Source: Rhodospirillales bacterium
GTDB lineage: Bacteria; Pseudomonadota; Alphaproteobacteria; QKFK01; SZUA-500
Assembly: GCA_003252195.1 (NCBI GenBank)
Contig: QKFK01000037.1
Location: 1-9,736 of the forward strand
Direction of reading: 5' to 3'
DNA length: 9,736 bases
A program made the position numbers and the translations under genes. Of the stretch, positions 1 through 7,363 are shown in pieces (positions within the stretch are counted from its first letter, which is position 1; every line of letters begins with the position of its first letter). Under the pieces are notes generated by a model. That model had not been told where the DNA came from and searched no databases. It was given only the letters and a program-made list of their open reading frames with translations.

Positions 1-168
1 ATTAGAGCTTTTTCTAACTCTATTGCTATTGTTGTATTGGCAGAAAATAGAGAAGATGCTTTCTTAAAAACTGCTGATTTAAATATCAACATGCCCATAA
101 TACAGAAACCTGCTTGCTCAGCCGACATCACCAAAGAAATATCCCGAATAAAAGACAATAAAGTTTAA
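1..168 (+). CDS. C-terminal fragment of a possible receiver-domain (response regulator or hybrid kinase) protein
   Basis: The window opens inside a reading frame that runs 55 codons to a TAA stop at 166-168; the 5' part lies outside. The visible residues alternate hydrophobic strands and helices (IAIVVLAEN, then a helix, then MPIIQKP, then a final amphipathic helix). This fits the end of a CheY-like receiver domain: a beta-4 strand, helix, the beta-5 strand with the conserved Lys-Pro pair, and the last helix. The phospho-accepting Asp would lie upstream and cannot be seen, so the assignment rests on a short stretch. If right, the protein would take part in phosphorelay signalling in the cytoplasm. 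It could equally be the tail of another alpha/beta protein. A hairpin and then a terminator follow the stop, so this is probably the last gene of its transcript. Confidence 0.4.
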   Translation: MRAFSNSIAIVVLAENREDAFLKTADLNINMPIIQKPACSADITKEISRIKDNKV

Positions 169-173
169 CTATA

Positions 174-198
174 CTTGCCTGCCAATCTTTGGCACAAG
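174..198 (+). other. 3' hairpin just after the stop codon of the partial gene
   Basis: TGCCAA (180-185) pairs perfectly with TTGGCA (189-194) around a 3-nt loop. An outer CTTG (174-177) pairs with CAAG (195-198), leaving a two-base CC bulge on the 5' side, for ten pairs in all. It begins five bases after the TAA. No T-tract follows, so it is not a canonical intrinsic terminator. It may protect the mRNA 3' end, or be a terminator without a U-tract. The role is inferred; the pairing is seen. Confidence 0.5.
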
Positions 199-289
199 AT
201 ATAAGCTCACATCTCTTTAATCAACCAAACACTGTCTACAGCAAGCTAGTTTCGATATATCTAAGCAACACGATTATGTGACTTTCAAA

Positions 290-334
290 TAAAAAAATAC
301 CGCAATTAAATTTGCGGTTGTTTTCGTATTTTTT
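290..334. terminator. Bidirectional intrinsic terminator
   Basis: ACCGCAA (299-305) pairs with TTGCGGT (312-318) around a 6-nt AT loop. On the minus strand the stem is followed after one base by seven consecutive T (complement of the A-run at 291-297). On the plus strand it is followed by a T-rich stretch ending in six T (319-334). It therefore fits termination of both the minus-strand five-gene block, whose last stop is at 360, and the plus-strand gene ending at 168. The minus-strand orientation has the better U-tract. Confidence 0.8.
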
Positions 335-359
335 ATAGTAAATAGCTAACTAGCACAAA

Positions 360-539
360 CTACATTTTATAGGCAATCGCCTCTACTAATCTTTTAATAG
401 TAAGCTCTGGAATATCAGGACGAATTGACGCAATCGCCCTAATGGCGATACGCACCTGAGAAAGCAAGTCTTTACCTTCATTACGTGCCTGAAGCACGCT
501 TGAAGCAACAAGCTTCTTAATTATCAAATCATCTCCCAT
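360..539 (-). CDS. 59-residue protein of unknown function
   Basis: I do not recognise this protein. It is 59 residues long, has no signal peptide or obvious membrane span, is predicted mostly helical and is fairly basic toward its C-terminus (MGDDLIIKKL at the start, a VRIAIRAIASIRP core, a final helix ending AIAYKM). The ATG at 539-537 is chosen because AAAGG lies 8 nt upstream. A longer in-frame start at 674 would overlap the preceding membrane-protein gene by 67 bp and gives an implausible N-terminus. The frame ends in TAG, about 40 bp before the terminator. It lies 68 bp downstream of the membrane-protein gene and is probably the last gene of the block, though its own promoter cannot be excluded. 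It has no Cys-rich or zinc-binding motif. That it is a real gene rests on the ribosome binding site, the clean stop and the terminator. Confidence 0.65.
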   Translation of the reverse strand: MGDDLIIKKLVASSVLQARNEGKDLLSQVRIAIRAIASIRPDIPELTIKRLVEAIAYKM

Positions 540-607
540 TTTCCATACCTTTAATATATCTAGTATCAGATTAACTATTCTAACACAATATATAGAATAA
601 AAGCCAG

Positions 608-1717
608 TTAATAAATATTCTTTTTGTACTCTCTGATATTTATTGCGGCAATCCATATCCCCATCATGAAGCATGATAGCATATTAAACTCTCTCAACAT
701 AGGGATAAATCTAGTTATTCCCAAGCCCGCTACTATAACAAAGCCCCCAAAGCCATACAAACAAGCTTTGCAGGCTATCTTTCTCTCATAAAGATACGCA
801 AGTAGAGGCAACATTAAAATGATAACACTTAACTCATAAATAGGAACCCAATGTGGATATAATACAACTAACGGCACGAATAACAATATATGAGCAATTT
901 GGGTATCTTTTGCATCAAACAGTTTCTGACAATTCTTTACCCTTATTATTTCACAAGTAAGTATCGTTAGTATCAAAGATGCAAATAGCTTATAGCCAAC
1001 ATATTTTCCGTCAATCATTGCCGAATAAAAAAGCTCGCCATCTTTATTATAAATCATAGAATATATATACGCTGGGAAACCAATAAAACTAGCGTTGTTG
1101 TTAAAAGAAAACAACAAAGAGCTCCAGTCAAACCTAAAGATATTTTCAACTAGGGGGAAGTATATCAAGGCCAATATAGATAAACAAACCGAGCTTATTA
1201 TTGCTATATTAAGAGCACCAGAAAAAGCCATAAATATAACGATAAATATTGTCTTTCCGTTTAGCAAGCAAGCCAATACAAGCCACATACTTCTCAACCA
1301 AATTCTCTCAGTTGCGCATATTGCTAACGAAAGTATGCCTATATACAAGCCATATAAATCACCCTCAGATAACAATTTGATAAAAGGTAGATATGTTAGC
1401 AAAACAGCTATTATTAAGTATTTGTGCTTTTTATTGATATTAAAGCTATCACAAAGCAAATTCAAACCAGCTACCGCGCCAGATATATTGATAATAACCA
1501 GAAGCTTCCCACCCCATGCTTCACCTGTGGCATATACCAATTTTAACATTAACAATCTGAGCAACTGAACATTATTGGAATCATAAACAACGTTACCCAA
1601 TTTCTCGTAAACATCAAAAACTGGCATTCTACCACCATAACCAAACAATAGGCTAATTAGTTGAAGCAGATTTACCAACAAAATTGCTTTATAAGTATAG
1701 TTAACTTCTCTTGTCAT
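608..1717 (-). CDS. Polytopic inner-membrane protein, possible GT-C (GT87-like) glycosyltransferase
   Basis: The 369-residue protein is dominated by hydrophobic segments, roughly nine or ten membrane spans (for example about 9-26, 72-89, 100-113, 121-136, 143-150, 157-187, 243-259, 273-287, 294-310, 319-334, 345-359). Two features recall lipid-linked GT-C glycosyltransferases such as family GT87. One is an acidic first extracytoplasmic loop after span 1 (PVFDVYEKLGN, Asp35). The other is an Asn-rich NNNASFIGF segment near 206-214, like the conserved N-x-S region of that family. If so, it would transfer a sugar from a polyprenyl-phosphate donor on the periplasmic side. This is inference; another membrane function is possible. 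Its ATG overlaps the last 17 nt of the cation-efflux gene, which suggests translational coupling, and only a weak A-rich ribosome binding site precedes it. Confidence 0.45.
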   Translation of the reverse strand: MTREVNYTYKAILLVNLLQLISLLFGYGGRMPVFDVYEKLGNVVYDSNNVQLLRLLMLKLVYATGEAWGGKLLVIINISGAVAGLNLLCDSFNINKKHKYLIIAVLLTYLPFIKLLSEGDLYGLYIGILSLAICATERIWLRSMWLVLACLLNGKTIFIVIFMAFSGALNIAIISSVCLSILALIYFPLVENIFRFDWSSLLFSFNNNASFIGFPAYIYSMIYNKDGELFYSAMIDGKYVGYKLFASLILTILTCEIIRVKNCQKLFDAKDTQIAHILLFVPLVVLYPHWVPIYELSVIILMLPLLAYLYERKIACKACLYGFGGFVIVAGLGITRFIPMLREFNMLSCFMMGIWIAAINIREYKKNIY

Positions 1718-2681
1718 TCTTTTTCATTTTAAATATTGAAGGCTTCTTCTTAGATTTACTGTTTTTCTTAATTACAGCATCCAATCTTTTATCATCAAGA
1801 CCAGCTGGTTCTTGATGTATAACCACTTGAGCATCTTTATATTTAGATATAATTTGTTGCTCAACTTCTTCGGTATAATCATGGGCTTTAGCTAGAGTTA
1901 AGTCTCCATCTAGCTCAAGATGGAATTCAAAGAACTCACCGTTACCAGTATCTCTACTACGCAAATCATGAAGCCCCTTTACAAATTTGTTACTCAAAAC
2001 AATGCTAGAAATATCTTCACGCACCTCAACGGCAAGTTCTCTATCCATCAAAACTTTAATTGCATCAACTCCAATATAGCAAGCGTTTCTAATTAAAAAC
2101 ACAGCAACTAAAAATGCCGCTAATGGGTCAAACCAGTGCAAATCAAGATATTCCACAAACATTAACGCGATTAAAATAGAGCTAAGAGTTACAATATCAC
2201 CTGTATAGTTCGCGCTATCTGCCAATATGGCTCTTGAGCCTGTAATTTTTACAACATATCGCTGAAAAGCAACCAAGCACAATGTTAGCACAAGGCTGAA
2301 CAACATAACAATAATACCAATTTTAGCAGATGATATTGGCTGAGGATTAATAATTTTATCAACAACATCATAAAGCACAAAAAAGCCAGAACCCCCAATA
2401 AATGCGGCTTGAGACAACGCGCTTAAAGCCTCAGCCTTACCATGCCCATAACGATATTTAACCGAAGGAGGCTTGTTAGAATATTTAACAGAAATAAACG
2501 TGATACTTGAAGCTGCTATATCAGCCAAACTATCAACCATAGAAGACAGCACAGCCAACGAACCACTCATCAACGAAGCAATGATTTTTGTAACAGCCAA
2601 AATTACAGCAACTGAAACACTCGCAACAGAGGCATATTTTTTTAATCTATTATGCTTATTGTCTTCATTATATTCTTCCAT
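1701..2681 (-). CDS. Cation diffusion facilitator of the YiiP/FieF type with an altered metal site
   Basis: This 326-residue protein matches YiiP/FieF metal/proton antiporters over nearly its whole length: a six-span membrane domain (about 15-205) and a cytoplasmic C-terminal domain (about 210-293). The transport-site acids on span 2 are present (D50 and D54 in SMVDSLAD). On span 5 the usual HxxxD reads NxxxD (N158, D162), so the His is replaced by Asn. The cytoplasmic binuclear-site residues are kept (H238, H254, H267, H289, with Glu291 where YiiP has Asp285). The site-B loop keeps only H80 of the usual D/H/H set. A lysine-rich tail (about 304-326) extends past the family's normal end. The protein should export a divalent metal such as Zn, Fe or Mn; the Asn makes zinc preference uncertain. 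It starts 8 nt after the fusion gene, with AGGGA as ribosome binding site. Confidence 0.9.
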   Translation of the reverse strand: MEEYNEDNKHNRLKKYASVASVSVAVILAVTKIIASLMSGSLAVLSSMVDSLADIAASSITFISVKYSNKPPSVKYRYGHGKAEALSALSQAAFIGGSGFFVLYDVVDKIINPQPISSAKIGIIVMLFSLVLTLCLVAFQRYVVKITGSRAILADSANYTGDIVTLSSILIALMFVEYLDLHWFDPLAAFLVAVFLIRNACYIGVDAIKVLMDRELAVEVREDISSIVLSNKFVKGLHDLRSRDTGNGEFFEFHLELDGDLTLAKAHDYTEEVEQQIISKYKDAQVVIHQEPAGLDDKRLDAVIKKNSKSKKKPSIFKMKKNDKRS

Positions 2682-2689
2682 ATGCGTCC

Positions 2690-5600
2690 CTATTTAACTA
2701 GCTCTGAACGAGATTTAAGCAGTGCATCTAACATTGCTTTAGATGGCTTATACGCCCAGTCTTTAGACATATAATCTGCGTTATTATATTCTACAGTTGC
2801 ACCGTAATCGCTCATAGATACACTATACCAATAGCCCTTATCCTCGTCTTGATAAAGCCAAATTTTTACTTTTACACCGTCAAAATCTACCAATTCACAT
2901 GCAAGTTGCTTGTTTTTAGGCAATAAGTTTATTTTTCTTACATTCTCAATAGAAAATTGAGTAGCTTCTTCAATAAATTTGACCAGTTCTATTTGATTAA
3001 ATTTAAGTTTGGTTTGACCTGTTTCAAAAAATGCTTGAGGAAGGTTCTTTCTGGTAATCGTAACACCTGAGTTTTTAAACGATATTTTGGCAATTGATTT
3101 AACATCAATATTAATAACTTTATCCTCAACCCATTTTTTCCAATCTGAAGATATGTCCGACAAATTAGCTTCTAAAAGCCATGCTTGAGCAGATTCAACA
3201 TATCTAACATAATATGAAGCAGCTCCTCTACCCAATCCAAGGCCTTCTTTACCAACGATAATATCGGCTATTACAGAACCATCTTTTGACTTTAGCTTAA
3301 CCTCTGTCCCACCATATTCTTTATTATCCGCAGAAGCTAGTTGTAAAAAATTAAGCTTAGTTGGATTAGAAGTTTTTTTCTCAATTATAACTGCTCTAGT
3401 CAATTCTAAGAGAAGCCTTCTTACCCTATCTTGCCTTGCAGGATAACCATCTTTACCAGAAATTCTCCAGTACAAGCCTTCTTTTTCCAAGATAATTTTT
3501 TTATCAGAAGAAGCAATCTCTAACTCACCAATATCATTTAATTTTTCAGCCAAATTAGCTATTAAAGGCTTCCCTTCGAACAATATAACATTATCTTTTG
3601 CCCTTATATATACAGATGACATAGCGGCAACACTAAATAGAATAGCCACCCCAACAAACACTAACAAAGGCTTATTTGAAACTATGTCTCTTATTCTAAA
3701 ATGGCTTGTTTTAAGCTCTTTTGAGCGAACGACATAGATCTTAATTTTCTTAAGCAGAAATGCGCTAAACGATATTATGATTATTAACAGCGGAACAAAA
3801 ACGATATTAAATAATTTAAGCTTAGACTGAACATCTTCAATATCTCTTTTGAGCTTAACCCTAACCTCTCGGAGTTTGCTCCTTAGCTCTTCCATCTGTA
3901 CTCTAATATTTTCAATAAGCTCTCTATCACTTTCTGTTACTATCTTTTCGTCACCGACCTCAGCACTTCCCCATAATGCCCTATATTGACTCTTAAGATT
4001 TGCTATTTCTTCTAAGAGTTCGCTTTCTTCATTACGAAATTGCTTATCTGCCTCTCTGCGCTTTTTCTCAACTAGCAAGAAAGGTCTTTTTTCTACACTT
4101 CTACCTCTCAACCCCATAAACACATCGCTATCTAGCAGATAGTCCAGGCAATTAAGCATAAAATCTGCATTGTTATTAAATGGCATTACCACATTAGTAT
4201 CTGAAATATAACGCGTTACCTGCCACGAGTTATCATAAATCATATCACTATCACCAATAACAATAGCCTTCATTGGCTTTGTTGAGCGACTAATGTTGGC
4301 TCCCTCTTTTTTAGTAAATGGGCTTATATATGCGCCCTCTACCATTGCAGCAACGACATAACGTGAATTCATAGAAGTAAAATGTTCCAATATTACTGAT
4401 GGATTAACTCTTGATGCAATCACATCTTGACTAATTGGCATTGAGTTTTCACTAGTAAATATAAGTGGAACAAACTTTGTCGTGCTATTCTGCGGTTTAG
4501 TTATAATACCAGATGTTACCAAATATAAATAATTGATGTTTGTCATAACTTTTTGGGTCGTATTAAAGTTTGATCGTCCCATTTTCATACGTGTTACGTC
4601 TTGCGTAATAACTAGGTTATTACTTTTAGTAGAACTTGCCTCCACCTGTGTTGACGCATCAAAATCACCCACGACCCAATCACCATGAAAATCAATTCCC
4701 CATGCGTTCAATAACTCATTAAGCTCGGTTTTTTGCATCTCGCCTTGCTTTGCTTCAACAAAATATTCATGCTCTGGAGCGGCATCAGAAAACACCAAAG
4801 CGCGCCCACCTTTTAGCATATATTGATCAATGGCCAATTGTGTTTTTTCGGGTATGTTTTTAGCGTTATATATTAACAATACGTCTATATCATTAGGAAT
4901 TTCTGCAGAGTCGGATAAAACAGACACATCGTAAAATTCATCAATTAGTGAGCCTATAACCCAACCATCTCTAACTTCGCCAACAACCTTTGTTCCATAG
5001 ACTTTCTCTGAGGATATAAACCCTATCTTCTTTTTATGAACGTCGTTTATTTTATAGATCAATTTAGTTATTTCATACTCTAGATCTTTTTCTTTATCTA
5101 AAGACAAAAAGGGGATAACCGCGGTGTCATCAGCACTATTTTGTGCCACCACACCAAAATACACAGCTTCATTAACATCAACTAAAGGTAGCTTCTTAAC
5201 CCCAAATGCAATAGCACGGTCTTCCGCAACGGATAACGCTATCGGATCATATATTTTATAATGCAATTTCCCTTTAGATATGTCAGATAGCTGCCTTAGC
5301 ATCACTGTTAGCTTGTCTAAAAACTCTGCATAAAGAGGGTTTCTTTCATCTATAGATTTCGAATAAAAAACTTTTACATTTATATCGTCTTTAAGCCCAT
5401 TAATTAGCTTCACACTATTCTCAGAAAGCGTATAAATCTTATTCTGCGTAGCATCTACCCTAACTGAGCGGAAAGCATTATTGGCAAATATATTAACCGA
5501 CATAAATAACACAAAAGCGGATACAGCCACCACCATTGCAGATAACGGCTTACTTGCACCACCGATCAAACTACTAACCTCTGATGAGCGCAAATTTACA

Positions 5601-6310
5601 ATAGATATATTTGCTGCCAAAAATAGCACTATAACCGATACAAAGAACAAAACATCTCTTACATCTACCACACCAGAATAAATCGATGCAAAATGAGTTA
5701 AAAAGCTAAATGATGCAATAGTCTCTACAATAAAATCTGGCATCCAACCTCTAATGAAGTTAAGCACCATATCAAGCCCACTCATCACAAATACAAAACT
5801 CACAACACCAGCTAATATTAAAGCCACAACTTGATTTTTAGTTACAGATGACATGCAAGAGCCAATAGCCAAGAAAGCTCCCATCATCAATATTGAACCT
5901 AAATACCCCAGCGCAATAACGGGATTGTCTGGCTCACCTAAAATATTAACACTAACCCAGATAGGGAAAGTTAAGGCCAACGCACATATCCCAAACACCC
6001 ATGCTGCCAAAAACTTGCCAAGCACCGCATCAAAAACGTTTATTGGTAGCGTTAAAAGCTGAATAACCGAACCACTTCTAAATTCTTCAGCCCATAGGCG
6101 CATAGCAATAGCTGGAACAAAGAACAAATAAATCCACGCATGATACTTGAAAAAAGGCTTTAAATTAGCCTCTCCAATGGCAAAAAAGTTACCTAAATAA
6201 AAAGTACAGAGCCCCGCCATCACCAAAAATGAAACGATAATGATATAAGCTAGAGGAGAACAAAAATAACGTTTTAGCTCATTCTTCACTATGGCAAAAA
6301 TATTCCTCAT
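2690..6310 (-). CDS. ABC permease + GldG-like periplasmic domain + DUF4340 fusion protein
   Basis: The 1206-residue protein joins three parts that are usually encoded separately. Residues 1-242 are an ABC-2/GldF-type permease with about six spans, starting with the typical IFAIVKNELKRYFCSPLAY. A seventh span (258-277) leads into a GldG-like region (about 283-735), marked by RVDATQNKIYTLSENSVKL near 284-302, the hallmark opening of this family. A charged, probably coiled-coil segment (about 742-832) and a span at 834-853 end that part. After a short cytoplasmic loop, another span (881-899) leads into a DUF4340-like periplasmic domain (about 905-1206; GLYWRISGKDGYPARQDRV is characteristic). The partner is the ATPase encoded 2 nt upstream. 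The substrate is unknown: family members are linked to gliding in Bacteroidetes, but homologues occur in non-gliders. The frame is intact, and the start is the ATG at 6310 just after the ATPase stop. Confidence 0.88.
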   Translation of the reverse strand: MRNIFAIVKNELKRYFCSPLAYIIIVSFLVMAGLCTFYLGNFFAIGEANLKPFFKYHAWIYLFFVPAIAMRLWAEEFRSGSVIQLLTLPINVFDAVLGKFLAAWVFGICALALTFPIWVSVNILGEPDNPVIALGYLGSILMMGAFLAIGSCMSSVTKNQVVALILAGVVSFVFVMSGLDMVLNFIRGWMPDFIVETIASFSFLTHFASIYSGVVDVRDVLFFVSVIVLFLAANISIVNLRSSEVSSLIGGASKPLSAMVVAVSAFVLFMSVNIFANNAFRSVRVDATQNKIYTLSENSVKLINGLKDDINVKVFYSKSIDERNPLYAEFLDKLTVMLRQLSDISKGKLHYKIYDPIALSVAEDRAIAFGVKKLPLVDVNEAVYFGVVAQNSADDTAVIPFLSLDKEKDLEYEITKLIYKINDVHKKKIGFISSEKVYGTKVVGEVRDGWVIGSLIDEFYDVSVLSDSAEIPNDIDVLLIYNAKNIPEKTQLAIDQYMLKGGRALVFSDAAPEHEYFVEAKQGEMQKTELNELLNAWGIDFHGDWVVGDFDASTQVEASSTKSNNLVITQDVTRMKMGRSNFNTTQKVMTNINYLYLVTSGIITKPQNSTTKFVPLIFTSENSMPISQDVIASRVNPSVILEHFTSMNSRYVVAAMVEGAYISPFTKKEGANISRSTKPMKAIVIGDSDMIYDNSWQVTRYISDTNVVMPFNNNADFMLNCLDYLLDSDVFMGLRGRSVEKRPFLLVEKKRREADKQFRNEESELLEEIANLKSQYRALWGSAEVGDEKIVTESDRELIENIRVQMEELRSKLREVRVKLKRDIEDVQSKLKLFNIVFVPLLIIIISFSAFLLKKIKIYVVRSKELKTSHFRIRDIVSNKPLLVFVGVAILFSVAAMSSVYIRAKDNVILFEGKPLIANLAEKLNDIGELEIASSDKKIILEKEGLYWRISGKDGYPARQDRVRRLLLELTRAVIIEKKTSNPTKLNFLQLASADNKEYGGTEVKLKSKDGSVIADIIVGKEGLGLGRGAASYYVRYVESAQAWLLEANLSDISSDWKKWVEDKVINIDVKSIAKISFKNSGVTITRKNLPQAFFETGQTKLKFNQIELVKFIEEATQFSIENVRKINLLPKNKQLACELVDFDGVKVKIWLYQDEDKGYWYSVSMSDYGATVEYNNADYMSKDWAYKPSKAMLDALLKSRSELVK

Positions 6311-6312
6311 GC

Positions 6313-7269
6313 CTAAGCCTCCTCACTAACTGTAATATCTCTAAAAATCTTATCTAATGACACTCTATCTAGGCAAATATCAATATTATTATCTAGCTCA
6401 TATATTTTGGGCTGAATATCTCTAAATAAATTCTCGGCTTTATCTGATAAAAGCGTGTAAACAACTTTGCCCTCCGCTGACAAAGCCTTTTCTTTGTGCT
6501 TAATAAGCCCTTCAAACTCAGCAAATATCTTCTTAAGCCCCGCCTCTTTTTTCTCATCAGCTAATGCAATAATAATGTTTTTACCATCAAGGTGGTTTGC
6601 TCTAACTTCGCTCACCAACCCCTGAACTTTAATTTTGCCCTTATCAATAATAGCCATCTTATTACAAATTGAATCTACCTCACCTAGAATATGTGTAGAA
6701 ACAACAATTGCTTTATTAGCAGACATTTCTCTAATTAGCTTACGCATATAAAATTTTTGATTAGGGTCTAAGCCATCTGTTGGTTCATCAAGAAACAATA
6801 CTTCTGGGTCGTGCAATATCGACTGAGCAAATCCTACCCTGCGCTTATATCCCTTAGACAAGGTGTCAACTTGTTGATTCACAACATCACCAATAGCAGC
6901 AAGCTCGATTGCATTATCAACCTTCTTGTTCTTCTCTTTTCCCTTAAAACCCCTGATTTCAGCAATATAATTTAAAAAATCTAATGGTGTTACATCACCA
7001 TAAATGGGGAACCCCTCTGCTAAAAAACCAATATTTCTTTTAACATCGATTGATTGCTCTTTAATATCATAACCGCATATCTCGGCTGTGCCATCTGTTG
7101 GATACAGAAAACATGATAACATCTTCATTGTCGTAGATTTTCCAGCCCCGTTCGGCCCTAAAAAACCTAATACATCGCCCCTATTTACCTGAAAAGATAT
7201 ATCATCAACCGCGGTTATTGCCCCAAAAACCTTGGTCAGATTTAAAACATCAACTAACTTATCCAACAT
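6313..7269 (-). CDS. ABC transporter ATP-binding protein (GldA-like)
   Basis: The 318-residue protein is the nucleotide-binding subunit that should energise the fused permease encoded directly downstream (2-nt gap). Visible motifs, numbered from the chosen start, are Walker A GPNGAGKST (38-46), a Q-loop region reading GFLAEG in place of a Gln, a signature LSKGYKRR (137-144), Walker B VLFLDEP with catalytic Glu162, a D-loop GLDP, and the switch His193 in STHIL. The LSKGYKRR form of the signature is typical of the GldA/NosF-like branch. About 100 residues follow the core domain, as in that branch. The ATG at 7269-7267 is chosen because AAGGAG lies 4 nt upstream; an upstream TTG at 7299 would place this ribosome binding site inside the gene. 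It is the first gene of the minus-strand block. Confidence 0.92.
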   Translation of the reverse strand: MLDKLVDVLNLTKVFGAITAVDDISFQVNRGDVLGFLGPNGAGKSTTMKMLSCFLYPTDGTAEICGYDIKEQSIDVKRNIGFLAEGFPIYGDVTPLDFLNYIAEIRGFKGKEKNKKVDNAIELAAIGDVVNQQVDTLSKGYKRRVGFAQSILHDPEVLFLDEPTDGLDPNQKFYMRKLIREMSANKAIVVSTHILGEVDSICNKMAIIDKGKIKVQGLVSEVRANHLDGKNIIIALADEKKEAGLKKIFAEFEGLIKHKEKALSAEGKVVYTLLSDKAENLFRDIQPKIYELDNNIDICLDRVSLDKIFRDITVSEEA

Positions 7270-7279
7270 CGTACTCCTT

Positions 7280-7292
7280 AGGATTTGATCCT
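7280..7292 (-). promoter_or_regulatory. Small inverted repeat next to the ATPase ribosome binding site
   Basis: AGGAT-TTG-ATCCT is a perfect 5-bp inverted repeat with a 3-nt loop. In the minus-strand mRNA it lies directly before AAGGAG (7278-7273) and the ATG at 7269. It could form a short hairpin or be a protein site that influences translation of the ABC genes. It is short and may be chance. Confidence 0.25.
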
Positions 7293-7298
7293 CAAACA

Positions 7299-7337
7299 AT
7301 GATAAACATTACAACAAATTTTGACTTTTTGTAACAA
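7299..7337 (-). promoter_or_regulatory. Candidate promoter region for the minus-strand five-gene block
   Basis: On the minus strand TTGTTA (7337-7332) is followed after 18 nt by TGTAAT (7313-7308). An alternative -10, TATCAT (7304-7299), has no good -35 at the right spacing. Neither is a strong consensus. A promoter is nevertheless expected here, because this is the only gap upstream of the ATPase and the opposite-strand transpeptidase gene begins at 7364. It overlaps the plus-strand promoter, so the two may compete. Confidence 0.3.
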
Positions 7338-7348
7338 TAAAGTATAAA
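7321..7348 (+). promoter_or_regulatory. Sigma-70-type promoter for the L,D-transpeptidase gene
   Basis: TTGACT (7321-7326) is separated by 16 nt from TATAAA (7343-7348), both five of six matches to the consensus. Transcription would start near 7355, only about nine bases before the ATG at 7364. This implies a very short or nearly absent leader, which agrees with the lack of any visible Shine-Dalgarno sequence. Confidence 0.6.
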
Positions 7349-7363
7349 TAGAATCTGATTTTA

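Larger units (their letters stand above)
169..359. other. Intergenic region between convergent genes; no gene seen
   Basis: This 191-bp stretch separates the plus-strand partial gene from the 3' end of the minus-strand block. I find no reading frame of note, no tRNA-like TTCGA arm in a cloverleaf context and no repeat array. Its recognisable contents are the hairpin at 174-198 and the bidirectional terminator near 290-334. The middle part (about 199-286) shows nothing I can identify. Confidence 0.6.

Noticed and set aside
199..286. Possible tRNA or small RNA between the convergent genes
   Set aside because: No cloverleaf can be formed, and no promoter or dedicated terminator for a small RNA is visible.
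541..607. Separate promoter for the 59-residue gene (TTGTGT with TACTAG on the minus strand)
   Set aside because: The -10 match is poor, and AT-rich sequence yields such hits by chance; kept only as a possibility.
540..674. N-terminal extension of the 59-residue gene to a start at 674
   Set aside because: It would overlap the membrane-protein gene by 67 bp, and a good ribosome binding site sits before the internal ATG at 539.
1095..1568. Plus-strand open frame opposite the membrane-protein gene
   Set aside because: It is antisense to a clear hydrophobic protein gene and has no family resemblance; an AT-rich shadow frame.
2473..2697. Plus-strand open frame opposite the start of the cation-efflux gene
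   Set aside because: It is antisense to a well-supported gene and has no supporting signals.
5481..6062. Two short plus-strand open frames (5481-5681 and 5853-6062)
   Set aside because: Both are low-complexity Thr/Ala/Pro/Ile shadows of the permease part of the fusion gene.
7270..7299. TTG start ten codons upstream for the ATPase
   Set aside because: It lacks a ribosome binding site, and the AAGGAG before the ATG at 7269 would be buried inside the gene.
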